A stretch of DNA of 64,000 nucleotides, taken from the NCBI GenBank assembly GCA_956465555.1, contig OY101128.1, forward strand, positions 682,001 through 746,000, in the 5' to 3' direction. Made by a program: the position numbers and the translations under genes. The notes below the pieces were generated by a model, which was given only the letters and a program-made list of their open reading frames with translations, was not told where the DNA came from and made no database searches. Positions 42,101 to 52,024 of this stretch are shown here, piece after piece. Every line of letters begins with the position of its first letter. The stretch's first letter is position 1. This DNA is from Nitzschia sp. pyKryTriq1. Taxonomy: Eukaryota > Bacillariophyta > Bacillariophyceae > Bacillariales > Bacillariaceae.

Positions 42101-42870
42101 CATAACCCTGAAAAATCTACCGAAGTCGTACTTTTCTACCAGATGCGGATTTCCCGTATGTAGAAATAGGTCTACGGTGACTGAAGAAAGTAGATTTCGG
42201 ACGGTAGCTGAAAAATAAATCTACCGCCGCGTCGCTCGTTTCGTCGCCTTTTGCGACGTTTTATTCTACCCGACAAAGAACAGACGCTGCACGATAACAA
42301 CACGCACGTTCACAACCCCTCAAAACGTTCACGCACTACTGTGTAGTTGAAAAAAATTCTACTGTACCGTACTGTCTGTGCGCCGCAAATCGACCTCCGC
42401 GTCGCTCGTTTTCATCGCATTTTTCGACAAAACAATTCACACCAACGCAATAACAATAATGCTCGTCATGATAAAGGACGACGGTAACAGCAGCAGCAGC
42501 AGCAGCACGTGAGAATCTTCATACGGCGGCCCCACGAATTTTATTCCATGCCAAGCTTCTTCTCGAGGAACAGCAAATGGCACCCAAAGAAACATAAAAG
42601 AAAGCACCGCGCATTCCTGTTGCTGTCAAATCAGCAGAAGCAGCACAACGAGAGAGCAGAGGAAATGACACAGCGCAACCACCTCCAGAAGCCGCACTGG
42701 TGGTGAAGAATAATGAGGATGATATTGACGACGACAATGATGAGGATACCGACTTGACGCATTTCGCGTCCAAAAGGGGTGAGAGCGCACCGACTTGTAC
42801 GATTTCGGAGATGAGAACCCCGTGTTATTGTTAGTAGATTTTATGGTAGATTATTTTTCGACTACATTCA
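42101..42870. repeat. 770-bp tandem duplication, copy 1
   Basis: The segment from CATAACCCTGAAAAATC to the TTCGACTACATTCA end is repeated immediately downstream and appears identical base for base by eye. The unit opens with GAAAAATCTACC and ends with TGGTAGATTATTTTTCG, so its ends carry a loose inverted repeat of GAAAAAT-ATCTACC, as a DNA transposon or MITE might. It contains (CAG)n and, at about 42,695-42,830, in-frame coding-like stretches (VVKNNEDDIDDDNDEDTDL, then in another frame DLYDFGDENPVLLLVDFMVD) that may be remains of an N-terminal protein part. A 65-codon frame on plus and an 84-codon frame on minus are not convincing genes. Confidence 0.85.
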
Positions 42871-43640
42871 CATAACCCTGAAAAATCTACCGAAGTCGTA
42901 CTTTTCTACCAGATGCGGATTTCCCGTATGTAGAAATAGGTCTACGGTGACTGAAGAAAGTAGATTTCGGACGGTAGCTGAAAAATAAATCTACCGCCGC
43001 GTCGCTCGTTTCGTCGCCTTTTGCGACGTTTTATTCTACCCGACAAAGAACAGACGCTGCACGATAACAACACGCACGTTCACAACCCCTCAAAACGTTC
43101 ACGCACTACTGTGTAGTTGAAAAAAATTCTACTGTACCGTACTGTCTGTGCGCCGCAAATCGACCTCCGCGTCGCTCGTTTTCATCGCATTTTTCGACAA
43201 AACAATTCACACCAACGCAATAACAATAATGCTCGTCATGATAAAGGACGACGGTAACAGCAGCAGCAGCAGCAGCACGTGAGAATCTTCATACGGCGGC
43301 CCCACGAATTTTATTCCATGCCAAGCTTCTTCTCGAGGAACAGCAAATGGCACCCAAAGAAACATAAAAGAAAGCACCGCGCATTCCTGTTGCTGTCAAA
43401 TCAGCAGAAGCAGCACAACGAGAGAGCAGAGGAAATGACACAGCGCAACCACCTCCAGAAGCCGCACTGGTGGTGAAGAATAATGAGGATGATATTGACG
43501 ACGACAATGATGAGGATACCGACTTGACGCATTTCGCGTCCAAAAGGGGTGAGAGCGCACCGACTTGTACGATTTCGGAGATGAGAACCCCGTGTTATTG
43601 TTAGTAGATTTTATGGTAGATTATTTTTCGACTACATTCA
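42871..43640. repeat. 770-bp tandem duplication, copy 2
   Basis: Second, apparently identical copy of the segment at 42,101-42,870. The copies abut without spacer. The sequence after copy 2 is unrelated (CAGTACTGGTCAAG). Perfect identity means either a very recent duplication or an assembly error. Confidence 0.85.
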
Positions 43641-44186
43641 CAGTACTGGTCAAGATTGGCTGCAGCGCGCGGGGCATTCGGAAGGTTCCGACTTGGCGGC
43701 GAACACGCGCGCGCGGATGACAGAAAAAGCCACGTTTTTGAAATTATGCCATTGACGGAATGACGTCATGTCGTGAACGAAATAGGATATGAGCTTCCTA
43801 GCCCGTGCGACGGCCGCACGATAGCGGAGATCCACGGAGAGAGCGGACCAGGAGCGGACGAACGAGGCAGGGAAAAAAATTGTGGATCCAAAAGAAAGTT
43901 GAAACGGACGAAGGAAGAAGCAAGCACAGGCATCACGGACCATCAACAATCAAGACAAGGGTTGCCTCCAACTTCAAGTACTGTATCGCGCTCGTCGTCA
44001 TTCCCACATCATCATTGGACTGTCAGTTCAGTTCTGCACGTACATACTGTAGCTCTTTGACCGTCAAGCAACGACAAAGACGACGAAAGTATCAAGCGAC
44101 GATTTATCGAACCACCGGTAGTTCAACTAGTAGATCCCAAGAAGCCCCGCCATAATAGTGATACAAACAACGATAGTACAATCATC
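43641..44186. other. Upstream region of leucyl-tRNA synthetase
   Basis: 546 bases before the LARS start. The last 100 bases look like a leader. Frames such as 43,773-44,060 are basic and low-complexity, without motif. No RNA gene seen. Confidence 0.4.
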
Positions 44187-47100
44187 ATGGCCGCCGCACC
44201 ACCGACCAACGAGATGGAGAATCTGACCATCGAGGCTCCCGTGCCCAAGGGAACCGCCAAACGCGATGCGTTGCGCGCCAATGAAATTGCGGTTCAGAAA
44301 AAGTGGGAAGAAATGCGCGCCTTTGAGGCCAATCCAGATCCCAACGCGGAATCCTTCATGGTGACCTTTCCTTACCCTTACTCGAACGGACACTTGCACA
44401 TTGGACACGCCTTTTCCTTGACCAAGGCGATCTTCCGAGCGCAATTCGAACGTCACCAGGGAAAGAATGTCCTGTTTCCCTTTGCTTTCCATTGTACTGG
44501 AATGCCCATCCAAGCGGTGAGTTTAGTTTTTGTACAGTACTTCGCTAGGCCAGGGAGGGTGAATTGTGGACACTCACCTTGTTATTAATGATCGTTCTAT
44601 CTATCAGGCTGCAAACAAGCTGAAAAGCGAGATTGAAATGTACGGAAGCCCTCCTCAATTCCCCGAGGAAGACCCCGAAGTCCGCGCAAAGATGGAAGCT
44701 GAAATCGCGGCCGCCAAGGAGGCCAAGGCGGCTCAGAACACGGACAAGTCCAAGGGAAGCAAGACCAAGTTGGTCCAAAAGACAGGTACCGGGATCGTTC
44801 GTCAGTGGAATATTCTTGCCAAAATGGTGCCTTTGGATGAAATTCCTCAGTTTGTCGATCCGTACCACTGGTTGATGTATTTTCCTCCTATTGGAGTCAC
44901 CCATTTGAAGAATTTCGGGGTCGGGGTCGATTGGAGGCGGGCATTTATTACGACCGCGGTCAATCCTTACTATGACGCCTTCATCCGATGGCAATTCGAG
45001 ACGCTTCGAGCCAAGAACAAGATTTTGTTCGGAAAGCGGAATAATGTCTTTTCGTTGGTGGACGGCCAAGTGTGTGCCGATCATGACCGATCCGAGGGAG
45101 AAGGGGTCGGTCCACAAGAATATGTCTTGATCAAGCTTCAAGTCTTGCCGGTGGAGGATCCGACTCGACATGCCAAAATGACGAAAATTTTGGAAGACAA
45201 CAAAGACAAACCAGTCTATTTGGTTCCAGCGACCCTTCGTCCAGAGACCATGTACGGTCAAACCAACTGCTTCGTTTTGCCCACGGGAGAGTATGGAGCC
45301 TACGTGGTGGATGCCACCAATGAAATATTTATCATGAGTGCGCGATCAGCACGTGGTTTGTCTTGCCAAACGTACAAGGATGGCCAGGGGTTTACCAATG
45401 AGTTTGGAAAGATTACTTGTTTGGAAACGTTTTCCGGAGACGAATTGCTCGGTCTGCCCTTGAAGGCACCGTTGGCCAAATACGACAAGGTTTACACTCT
45501 GCCTTTGTTGACAATTAGCATGTCAAAGGGTACTGGAGTCGTTACATCCGTTCCCAGTGATGCACCGGATGATTATGTCAGTCTCAAGGCGTTGCAAGAC
45601 AAGGCAGACTTCCGTGCCAAATTTGGGCTTACAGACGAAATGGTCTTGCCCTACGAGGTCGTTCCCATTATCTCCATTGAAGGTTATGGGAATGCCTCCG
45701 CTGTGTTCATGTGTGAAAAGCTCAAGATCACGTCCCCCAATGACAAGGCAAAGTTGACGCAAGCGAAGGATGAGACCTACTTGAAGGGTTTCACCCTTGG
45801 TGTCATGGAAGTCGGACCTCACAAGGGGAAGAAGGTCAGCGAGGCCAAGCCCATCATCAAGGAAGAAATGATCGAGGCTGGACAAGCCTGTTTGTATTTT
45901 GAACCCGAAAGTCGTGTGGTGAGCCGTACCAACGACGAATGTGTCGTCGCCGCGACAGATCAATGGTATTTGGCGTATGGAGAGGAATCATGGTCGGAAG
46001 CTGTTCGGAACCACGTGTTGGACTCGGGAAGTTTTGATGCATACGACCCGAAGGCTCTCGACAATTACAAATACGTTGTCTCTTGGCTCAAGGAGTGGGC
46101 CTGTACTCGGCAATTCGGATTGGGAACCTATTTGCCATGGGATCCTGTTTGGGTCATTGAGAGTCTGTCGGATAGTACCATTTATATGGCTTACTACACA
46201 ATCGCCCATTATTTGCAAGGAGAAGACAACTTGAACGGAGATTCGAGCAAGTCGCCGGAAAAGATCGACCCTAAGGATCTTACACCTGCAGTTTTCGACT
46301 ACATCTACCGAAAAGGGGCGCTTCCGGAGGGATGCAACATCCCTGTTGAATCTCTTGACAAGATGAAGAATGAATTCCGTTACTGGTACCCAATGAACTT
46401 GCGAGTAAGTGCCAAGGATTTGATTCCAAACCACTTGACGATGGCCCTTTTCAACCACGCTGCCATTTGGGACGACGAGCCTGGTCTGTGGCCTCGTGGA
46501 TACTACACGAATGGCCATGTTCTGGTCGATGCTGAGAAAATGTCCAAATCCAAGGGAAACTTCTTGATGATGAACGAGACAGTCGAAAACTATAGCGCCG
46601 ATGCCACTCGATTTGCTTGTGCCGACGCTGGCGACTCGCTGGATGATGCCAACTTTAGTCGCGAAACTGCGGACAACGCCATTCTCTCGCTCATTACGGA
46701 AGAAACGTGGATTTGCGAGACCTTGGCTAGCACTGATCTTCGTACGGACGGAGAAATGAATATCATGGATAAAGTGCTCGTGAACGAGACAAACCGTTTG
46801 ATCACTGCTGCTACGACAGCCTTTTCGACCATGCAGTTCCGTGAGGGCTTGCAGAAAGGATGGTTTGAATTTCTTTTGGCTCGTAGCGAGTACCGTAGCT
46901 GGTGCCAAGACAGCGAAATCCCCATGCATAAGGAAGTTGTTCGCAAGTGGGCCGAGGCTTTGGTCATTTTGATTTGCCCGGTTTGCCCTCACTGGTAAGT
47001 ACATGTTTTGTGGCTGTTCCCAGATTCAGCAACGTGATTCTAACTGACATTTGTGCCCGTCCCTTCCCCAAAATCCAGGTCTGAGAATATGTGGGGAAAG

Positions 47101-47646
47101 CTCGGAAAAGAGGGGCTTGCCGTCCGGGCGCCGTGGCCCGTTGCAGACGAAGAAGATAAGATGTTGACGAGACAAGCTGACTTCCTCCGAAGCGGCTTGA
47201 AGAAATTCCGATCTCAAGTTGGCAAAGCCAAGAAAGCCGTTGAGAAAGCCTCCATTCTTGTTGCAGATACATACCCGCAGTGGAAGATCGACATTTTGCT
47301 CTGGATGCAACAGCAATACAGCGAAGAGACGAAATCGTTCCCTGACACCTTCATGAAGGACCTGAAAGGTTGGACCGGTCAGAATATTAGCGACAAGAAG
47401 ATGATCAAGTTTGCCATGCAGTTCGCGGCGTTCATGAAAAACGAAGTCGGCGAGGTCGGAAGTGTTGCTCTGGATGTACACCTTCCGTTCGATCAACAAT
47501 CGGTTTTGGAGAGCAGCATGAAATACATTAAAGCACAACTGGTTTTGGAGGATATTGATATTCTCAAGGTCGAAACTGCAACCGAAATTCCAGAACGCAT
47601 TCAGGAGCAAGCCACACCCGGTAATCCTTACTTGTGGCTACGTTAG
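44187..47646 (+). CDS. LARS1: Cytosolic leucyl-tRNA synthetase
   Basis: Charges tRNA-Leu with leucine. Three exons (44187-44516, 44608-46994, 47079-47646) give 1094 residues, the size of eukaryotic cytosolic enzymes and larger than the bacterial or organelle type. Class I signatures are HIGH at 71-74 ([10 protein letters not shown]) and KMSKS at about 754-758 ([14 protein letters not shown]). The junctions restore GMPIQAAANKLK and CPHWSENMWG, as expected for archaeal/eukaryotic LeuRS. The CP1 editing domain lies at about 250-540 and contains [20 protein letters not shown] and VPSDAPDD, whose Asp/Thr residues are used to clear mischarged tRNA. A C-terminal anticodon-binding and eukaryote-specific extension follows. 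No targeting presequence is visible ([12 protein letters not shown]), which fits the cytosol. The start is in ATCATGG. Confidence 0.96.
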
Positions 47647-48312
47647 AATACTAAAACTTTAATTTGACGTTAAAACAAATCATAGCAAATGATAATCTGA
47701 TAGAGCTTCGCCTCAATCAATAGGGACTCTCTATAGAGACTTCTGCAGCTAGTAGAGCCACAAACTAACATCTCGATCTACCAGCTCTGCTACTACTCGT
47801 ACACTATCTGTACATCGAGAGAGAGACACGGAAGTAGTCGAAGAGGTCAAAGGCAGTCATTTTTTATCAAATAATGGTCGGTTGTGCTCCTTTTGGCGCG
47901 ACGAACTTTTCGTAGAAATCCTACCGCGCGGCCGATCTGCACGCTAGTTTTATGAATGTTTGTTGGGCTCATTTTCGAGCATGCTGGGAGTCGGAGTCAT
48001 TGTGACTGTTAGGCCATCATATGTCATGCATGTCTCGTCATCGTGCAGCGTAGATGCATGAAACAAACCTCTCCGAACGAAGTGGGCGGCTTTGTCTCTC
48101 TCAAGGCGACTGAGACCGTAATACCGGTAGAGGCTTTCTTCGGTAGAACTTTTGCTAGGACCATGATGATAGCAATGACCGGTGTTTGGTAACAAGATTT
48201 GGTTTGACATTGGCTTCCTCTTTTCTTTGCTGTTTTCAATCGTCCTTCTTGCAGCGACGCTCTGGGGTCATCGGCATTGCAAGGAACAAGCGATTCCAGG
48301 GGACAGTTGAAA
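47647..48312. other. Spacer, nothing recognised
   Basis: Region between LARS and the HSF-like gene. It contains the 12-bp palindrome TCTCTATAGAGA near 47,728-47,739. Small minus-strand frames at 47,950-48,239 are not convincing. The HSF-like frame opens at TTG 48277, but its first ATG is 48313. Confidence 0.4.
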
Positions 48313-49620
48313 ATGCCAGTGTGTAGTGGCCTATCGGCATTGATACAGGCAGCTACGAGCCAACTCGGGCATTTGGTTGACAGCGATGCCTCTGAGCTGT
48401 CTCATCCAAGCCCAAGCCACTTGGCTGATGGCTATGCGAGCTCTTCAGATGGGGACTGGAGAGCCTCGACCCCAATTCGGACACCAACTATTGTGCCCGA
48501 AGACCCAAGGACCCAGAGGTCGATGTTTCCTGAGATGTTAATGTCTGTTCTTGTGGATCCAGTCAATAGCGACATCATCACATTCTTGCCAGACGGCAAG
48601 TTCTTTGCTGTGCGCGTGAAGGAATTCTCAGATGACTTGCTGCATCGCCATTTTCATCTGTCGACCTTTGAGGAGTTCCTGGAGCAAATGCGCTCTTGGG
48701 GGTTTGTGACTATCTCAAACGATGAAGACGACACTGAGGAGTCAAGAGATCCAAATGAGGGGGCCATTCAGGTGTTCCGGCATCCGCACTTTCGAAAGGG
48801 GGGCTCCATTGACTTGAGGCATGTTAGGTTTTTGCCTAGTCACAACGAGAGATTGTCGCCAGTACCGGACATACAAACGAACATCGAACGTACCACGAGC
48901 GATGACTCTTCGAACAACTCGGCGAAACGAAGACTCTCGCCATCACACATCAGCCGCGACTCTGAAGATGTTGTACGCAAGCAAAGGGCGATTTCCTCCG
49001 AGACCGAGACGATCTCTAGCCATGAGAATGACCAAGGATCCGTAGCCTCTCACCTCAGTGGTTCCGAGCCAGGAAAACTGGCTCGCCGTCGATCCTCCAC
49101 AGAGATCCGGAGCAAGGCCTTGGCGGTCACCGCTGCTCAGCTGAGTCTTGACGATGGGCAGCCCGTGCACCCTGGAACCTCCAAGGCGGAACGAAGAGCC
49201 TCTCTACCGCTCGTGGACGGAGGCCTAGATAAAGCGACTCACAACATTGTGACCAGCGCCATCGAGAGCCTTCTCTTTGATGAAAGTCACACAAGAGAAA
49301 CTTTCCTGAAGCACGAAAAGGAGTTGTCCAAGTCATCAATACCAGGAGTTGTTCCGATAAGTCAACAACTGTTTTCCCCGCTACTGGGTGGCTCGCAACA
49401 AGGACAGTTTTCGCGGGCCCAGCAGGTCGCTGCTGCGGCACGGGCGCTCCACCCAGTCTCCACCGGTGGTGGTGGACTTGTGGATGTGTCTAACCGAAAC
49501 CGAAATTCCTCGGTGGCTAGCCCGACACAGCTAGAAGCCGCCGCAGCTCTTGTCAAACAAGCTGGTATCGAGGGGGCTGTCTGGTCTGGACAGCCTGTCC
49601 CAGGTTCGGCGCCGCTCTAA
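48313..49620 (+). CDS. Divergent heat-shock-factor-like transcription factor
   Basis: A 435-residue nuclear-type protein. The HSF-type winged helix spans about 68-175: MFPEMLMSVLVDPVNSDIIT, FLPDGKFFAVRVKEFSDDLL, then the putative recognition helix STFEEFLEQMRSWGFVTI. An acidic insertion (NDEDDTEESRDPNEG) follows, then QVFRHPHFRKGG, the equivalent of the usual Y-x-H-x-x-F-x-R box. Where classical HSFs have S-F-x-R-Q-L-N-x-Y-G-F, this one has F-L-E-Q-M-R-S-W-G-F, so the Arg that reads GAA is replaced by Glu. I associate this FLPDGKFFA/VFRHP variant with the expanded diatom HSF set. The rest is Ser-rich, with basic KRRLSPSH and KLARRRSS patches, and an Ala-rich helix near 375-385. No heptad-repeat trimerisation region is obvious. 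ATG 48313 is the first. Confidence 0.8.
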   Translation: MPVCSGLSALIQAATSQLGHLVDSDASELSHPSPSHLADGYASSSDGDWRASTPIRTPTIVPEDPRTQRSMFPEMLMSVLVDPVNSDIITFLPDGKFFAVRVKEFSDDLLHRHFHLSTFEEFLEQMRSWGFVTISNDEDDTEESRDPNEGAIQVFRHPHFRKGGSIDLRHVRFLPSHNERLSPVPDIQTNIERTTSDDSSNNSAKRRLSPSHISRDSEDVVRKQRAISSETETISSHENDQGSVASHLSGSEPGKLARRRSSTEIRSKALAVTAAQLSLDDGQPVHPGTSKAERRASLPLVDGGLDKATHNIVTSAIESLLFDESHTRETFLKHEKELSKSSIPGVVPISQQLFSPLLGGSQQGQFSRAQQVAAAARALHPVSTGGGGLVDVSNRNRNSSVASPTQLEAAAALVKQAGIEGAVWSGQPVPGSAPL

Positions 49621-50334
49621 GAGAGGGCACTTGGGACTTTATTACAGATACACACTCTCTAGACTACGTACTACAGTCAACAGTGTGCTTTTTGCCAATG
49701 GTGGTAGGCTTATCGGTAAATGGGTAAACGCCGATATCCTCACCAATGGCAATGGGTTGCCATGACGCTCCCACCAAATTTCCAACGTCGGTGTACGCCA
49801 CACACCGAATGAACTTTCCTACATATCTTATTATACTGTCATGTAGGAGTAGACGCAACAATAGAACACCCTTTTATCTTAAAACAATTTTTGACACAAG
49901 CGAAGTCCAGTAGGAGTAGTGGGTAGAGGAGTCAAGAGTACCGGTACCGGTACGGTAGTCTCGCTCATCAATCTACTACTACTAGCTAGTTACATTTGTC
50001 GACCAAATGGACTGCTGGACACGTGATCAATCAACTTACGGGACTCCTCAGGCATCCTGCTTTGGCGCAGGCGCCAACAAACCCTCAACTCCTCGGACAC
50101 TGTAGACCGATGTTATAGTAGTGTTGGTGAAATAATTCGTTGGCCTATGCCCCTGATCGATTTCGATCTGCGTAGCAAGATCGTCCTCTCTCGGGGATAC
50201 CCTTGGGTACATCTCCTTGCCTCGTCCTTGTCAAGGTGTGAAGGGATGGCGGGCGGGTTTTTAAAGCTAATTAATCTAGAAATCCGAAGTTGGGAGTTGC
50301 GATACCGAAGTTGACTCGATGATCTTATGAGATC
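49621..50334. other. Spacer entering a repeat region
   Basis: Contains the doubled palindrome TACCGGTACCGGTA at about 49,940-49,953 and, at about 50,066-50,100, a partial copy of the downstream minisatellite unit (GGCGCAGGCGCCAACAAACC and following). No gene. Confidence 0.5.
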
Positions 50335-50472
50335 CATCGGTCGTCTCTCTTGGTATCGGTTTCAGGTTTGGGTGTTCGTTCGACTTCTTGTCTGTCCTTC
50401 GTTCGTTGGGGGTAGCCATGGCGCAGGCGCCAACAAACCCTCAACTCCTCGGACCCATCGGTCGTCTCTCTT
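50335..50472. repeat. Minisatellite of about 122 bp, unit 1 and start of unit 2
   Basis: Unit 1 runs from CCATCGGTCGTCTCTCTTGG (50,335) through GGTTTCAGGTTTGGGTG and GTAGCCATGGCGCAGGCG to CTCAACTCCTCGGAC (about 50,455). Unit 2 starts again with CCATCGGTCGTCTCTCTTGG at about 50,457, but is cut after some 18 bases by the transposon that follows. The rest of unit 2 resumes after the element. A fragment of the unit's end also occurs at about 50,066-50,100, so at least three partial or complete copies existed. Confidence 0.75.
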
Positions 50473-50687
50473 GGACCCGTTTTCAACGCGCGGTCGGATC
50501 CGACCTCATGGTAGGACCCGACTTGTGGCGAATATTCGCCAGTCCTTCTCGGTTTTCAACGTGGTAGGATGGTAGGATGGTAGGACAACCTACCAAGGCC
50601 AGGCTTTCCGGCCAATTTATGCATCCTCTTACCTCTTTACTAGATCAATCTCTCCATTTCCATTATTCTATCTATATTATAAACACC

Positions 50688-50981
50688 ATGTCTGATGACG
50701 ATGGAGGATCTGATCACGACTGGTGGTTGTTTGATAGTGCTGACGAAGACGAAGAGGACGAGGATGATGATGATGACTTCATCGTCTTTGCTGCTGCTGC
50801 CGAAGAGGAGTCGTCAAGAAATCCACCGGCATCGTTTCATGTCAGAGATAGATTGGAGTGGGAAGAGCATGTTGCGCAACTCATGTTGGAAGGAGAAAGT
50901 TCATTCTCACGCATGTATCGAATGTCATATGAGTCCTTCCAAGAACTAGCACGCCTTCTGCATCCCTTCATCTCTTCGTAG
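50688..50981 (+). pseudogene. N-terminal fragment of PIF/Harbinger-like transposase
   Basis: 97 residues from ATG 50688 (ACCATGT). An acidic leader (MSDDDGGSDHDWWLFDSADE, then a Glu/Asp run) is followed by RDRLEWEEHVAQLMLEG and SFSRMYRMSYESFQELARLL HPF. The F-x-R-M-Y-R-M-S-x-x-S-F-x-x-L pattern is typical of the region ahead of the helix-turn-helix in Harbinger-type transposases. The frame stops right after HPFISS, where the internal deletion joins the end of the opposite ORF. The nuclease domain (three acidic residues) is missing altogether. Confidence 0.65.
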
Positions 50982-51197
50982 TTGCTTCGCAGAAAAAGAT
51001 GCAAAAGACTTACCGAAGACACCCTTTGCCTTTCCACTGTCGTCCTCTTCGACATGAGACCATTTGAGGTCATCGAGGGTTGTGGTTGAGTCGCCCACTT
51101 CAGGAGCTTCGTGAGGCAACACAACAGGAGACGTCTCATCGTCCGAGGACCCGCTTCCGGCGGTCTCGTCGTTGCTAGACGAGTTCGAAGAGCTCAT
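50946..51197 (-). pseudogene. N-terminal fragment of the element's second ORF
   Basis: 83 residues from ATG 51197. Ser/Glu/Asp-rich (MSSSNSSSNDETAGSGSSDD, then PVVLPHEAPEVGDSTTTLDD), then GKAKGVFGKSFASFSAKQLR. Autonomous Harbinger elements carry a second gene, often a Myb-like DNA-binding protein, frequently opposite to the transposase. This start is compatible with such a gene, but no Myb domain remains. The last codons overlap the transposase fragment, marking the deletion junction near 50,950-50,985. Confidence 0.45.
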
Positions 51198-51230
51198 TTT
51201 AAAAATAATGAAAACAAAATACTACAAGCT

Positions 51231-51330
51231 GCGCCAGAAATCAGGTTGGTTGTCACGCCAGAAATAGAAAGGTTCGTTGTCGCCGCGCCAGAAATAAAGT
51301 TGTCGCCGCGCCAGAAATAAAAAGGTTGGG
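51231..51330. repeat. Subterminal array of CGCCAGAAAT repeats
   Basis: Four imperfect copies of CGCCAGAAATA(A)AAAGGTT-like sequence near 51,232, 51,256, 51,286 and 51,309, separated by GGTTGTCGCCG-type spacers. They lie in the right arm of the transposon and may have been transposase-binding sites, as subterminal repeats often are. Confidence 0.6.
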
Positions 51331-51740
51331 TGTTTCGTACCAGGTACTACGATACCGGTACGAGTACATGTACAGTAGTACGATACGATACGATACGAGT
51401 ACATGTAGTACTGTACGAGTACAATACGAGTAATGTAATGTACCGGTACTGTACCGAAAGCCGAAGAGAGAGTCTTCGAAAGAAAGATGAAAAGAGACAA
51501 CAAGCGGCGGTATTTTAATATTTTGCATGCTGAATGTGCGTCGGCGGCAGGTGCCGAAAGTCGAGCGGAGAATGATGTTGTGAAACGGTCAAAGTGGTCA
51601 TCGAAGGTCCGACCTAGGTCGGACCGTCCACCCAAAAAGTCGGGTCCGACCTCAATTTGGTGGACCGGACATTCGGAGAAACTCCGCCCGTCCGACTTTT
51701 TGGTCGGATCCGACCAGATCCGACCTCGTTGAAAACGCCC

Positions 51741-51812
51741 CTTGGGTATCGGTTTCAGGTTTGGGTGTTCGTTCGACTTCTTGTCTGTCCTTCGTTCGTT
51801 GGGGGTAGCCAC
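51741..51812. repeat. Minisatellite unit 2, right part
   Basis: Resumes after the transposon with TATCGGTTTCAGGTTTGGGT and continues to TTGGGGGTAGCC, matching unit 1 at about 50,353-50,418 almost base for base. It then diverges (ACATCGTCTC instead of ATGGCGCAGG). Confidence 0.75.
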
Positions 51813-52024
51813 ATCGTCTCGTCTCTTCGATTTGTCATCACGATGAACAACGATAGAAGACTTTTGAGAGGCGTCTCGAGAGATAGAGCGAAGAGAACTC
51901 CCGTAATCACATCATTGGGTCACACCCAACTCTCGCCTTCGCAATCCGTAGTGGACTTCCTGCGAGACCCTCAGGTTGCAAGTTGAGCCAATAACACACA
52001 AAGGAAGAAAGCCACAAAGAAATA

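Larger units (their letters stand above)
50473..51740. mobile_element. Internally deleted PIF/Harbinger-like DNA transposon
   Basis: An element of about 1.27 kb. The left end GGACCCGTTTTCAACGCG and the reverse complement of the right end, GGGCGTTTTCAACGAGG, form a terminal inverted repeat. Both are followed inward by GTCGGATCCGACC-type palindromes. CTT occurs at each border (50,470-50,472 and 51,741-51,743), a candidate 3-bp target duplication as made by Harbinger elements. Insertion is inside the minisatellite, whose uninterrupted version in unit 1 shows the empty site CTTGGTATCGG; the right border has one extra G. Inside are the start of a Harbinger-type transposase on plus and the start of a second protein on minus, facing each other. 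The catalytic DDE part is absent, so it cannot move on its own. TIR length and border assignment are by eye. Confidence 0.65.

Noticed and set aside
41757-42218. 153-codon plus-strand frame across the TACCGGTA array
   Set aside because: The Tyr/Arg/Val repeats in it are just the translated palindrome array, and the frame runs into the duplicated unit.
42509-43543. 65- and 84-codon frames repeated in both 770-bp copies
   Set aside because: Identical only because the DNA is duplicated. Composition and lack of motifs do not support two genes.
51222-51812. 196-codon minus-strand frame from the minisatellite through the transposon
   Set aside because: It fuses a repeat unit to transposon arm sequence and simple repeats. 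Kept only as a hint that the repeat unit may come from a gene start.
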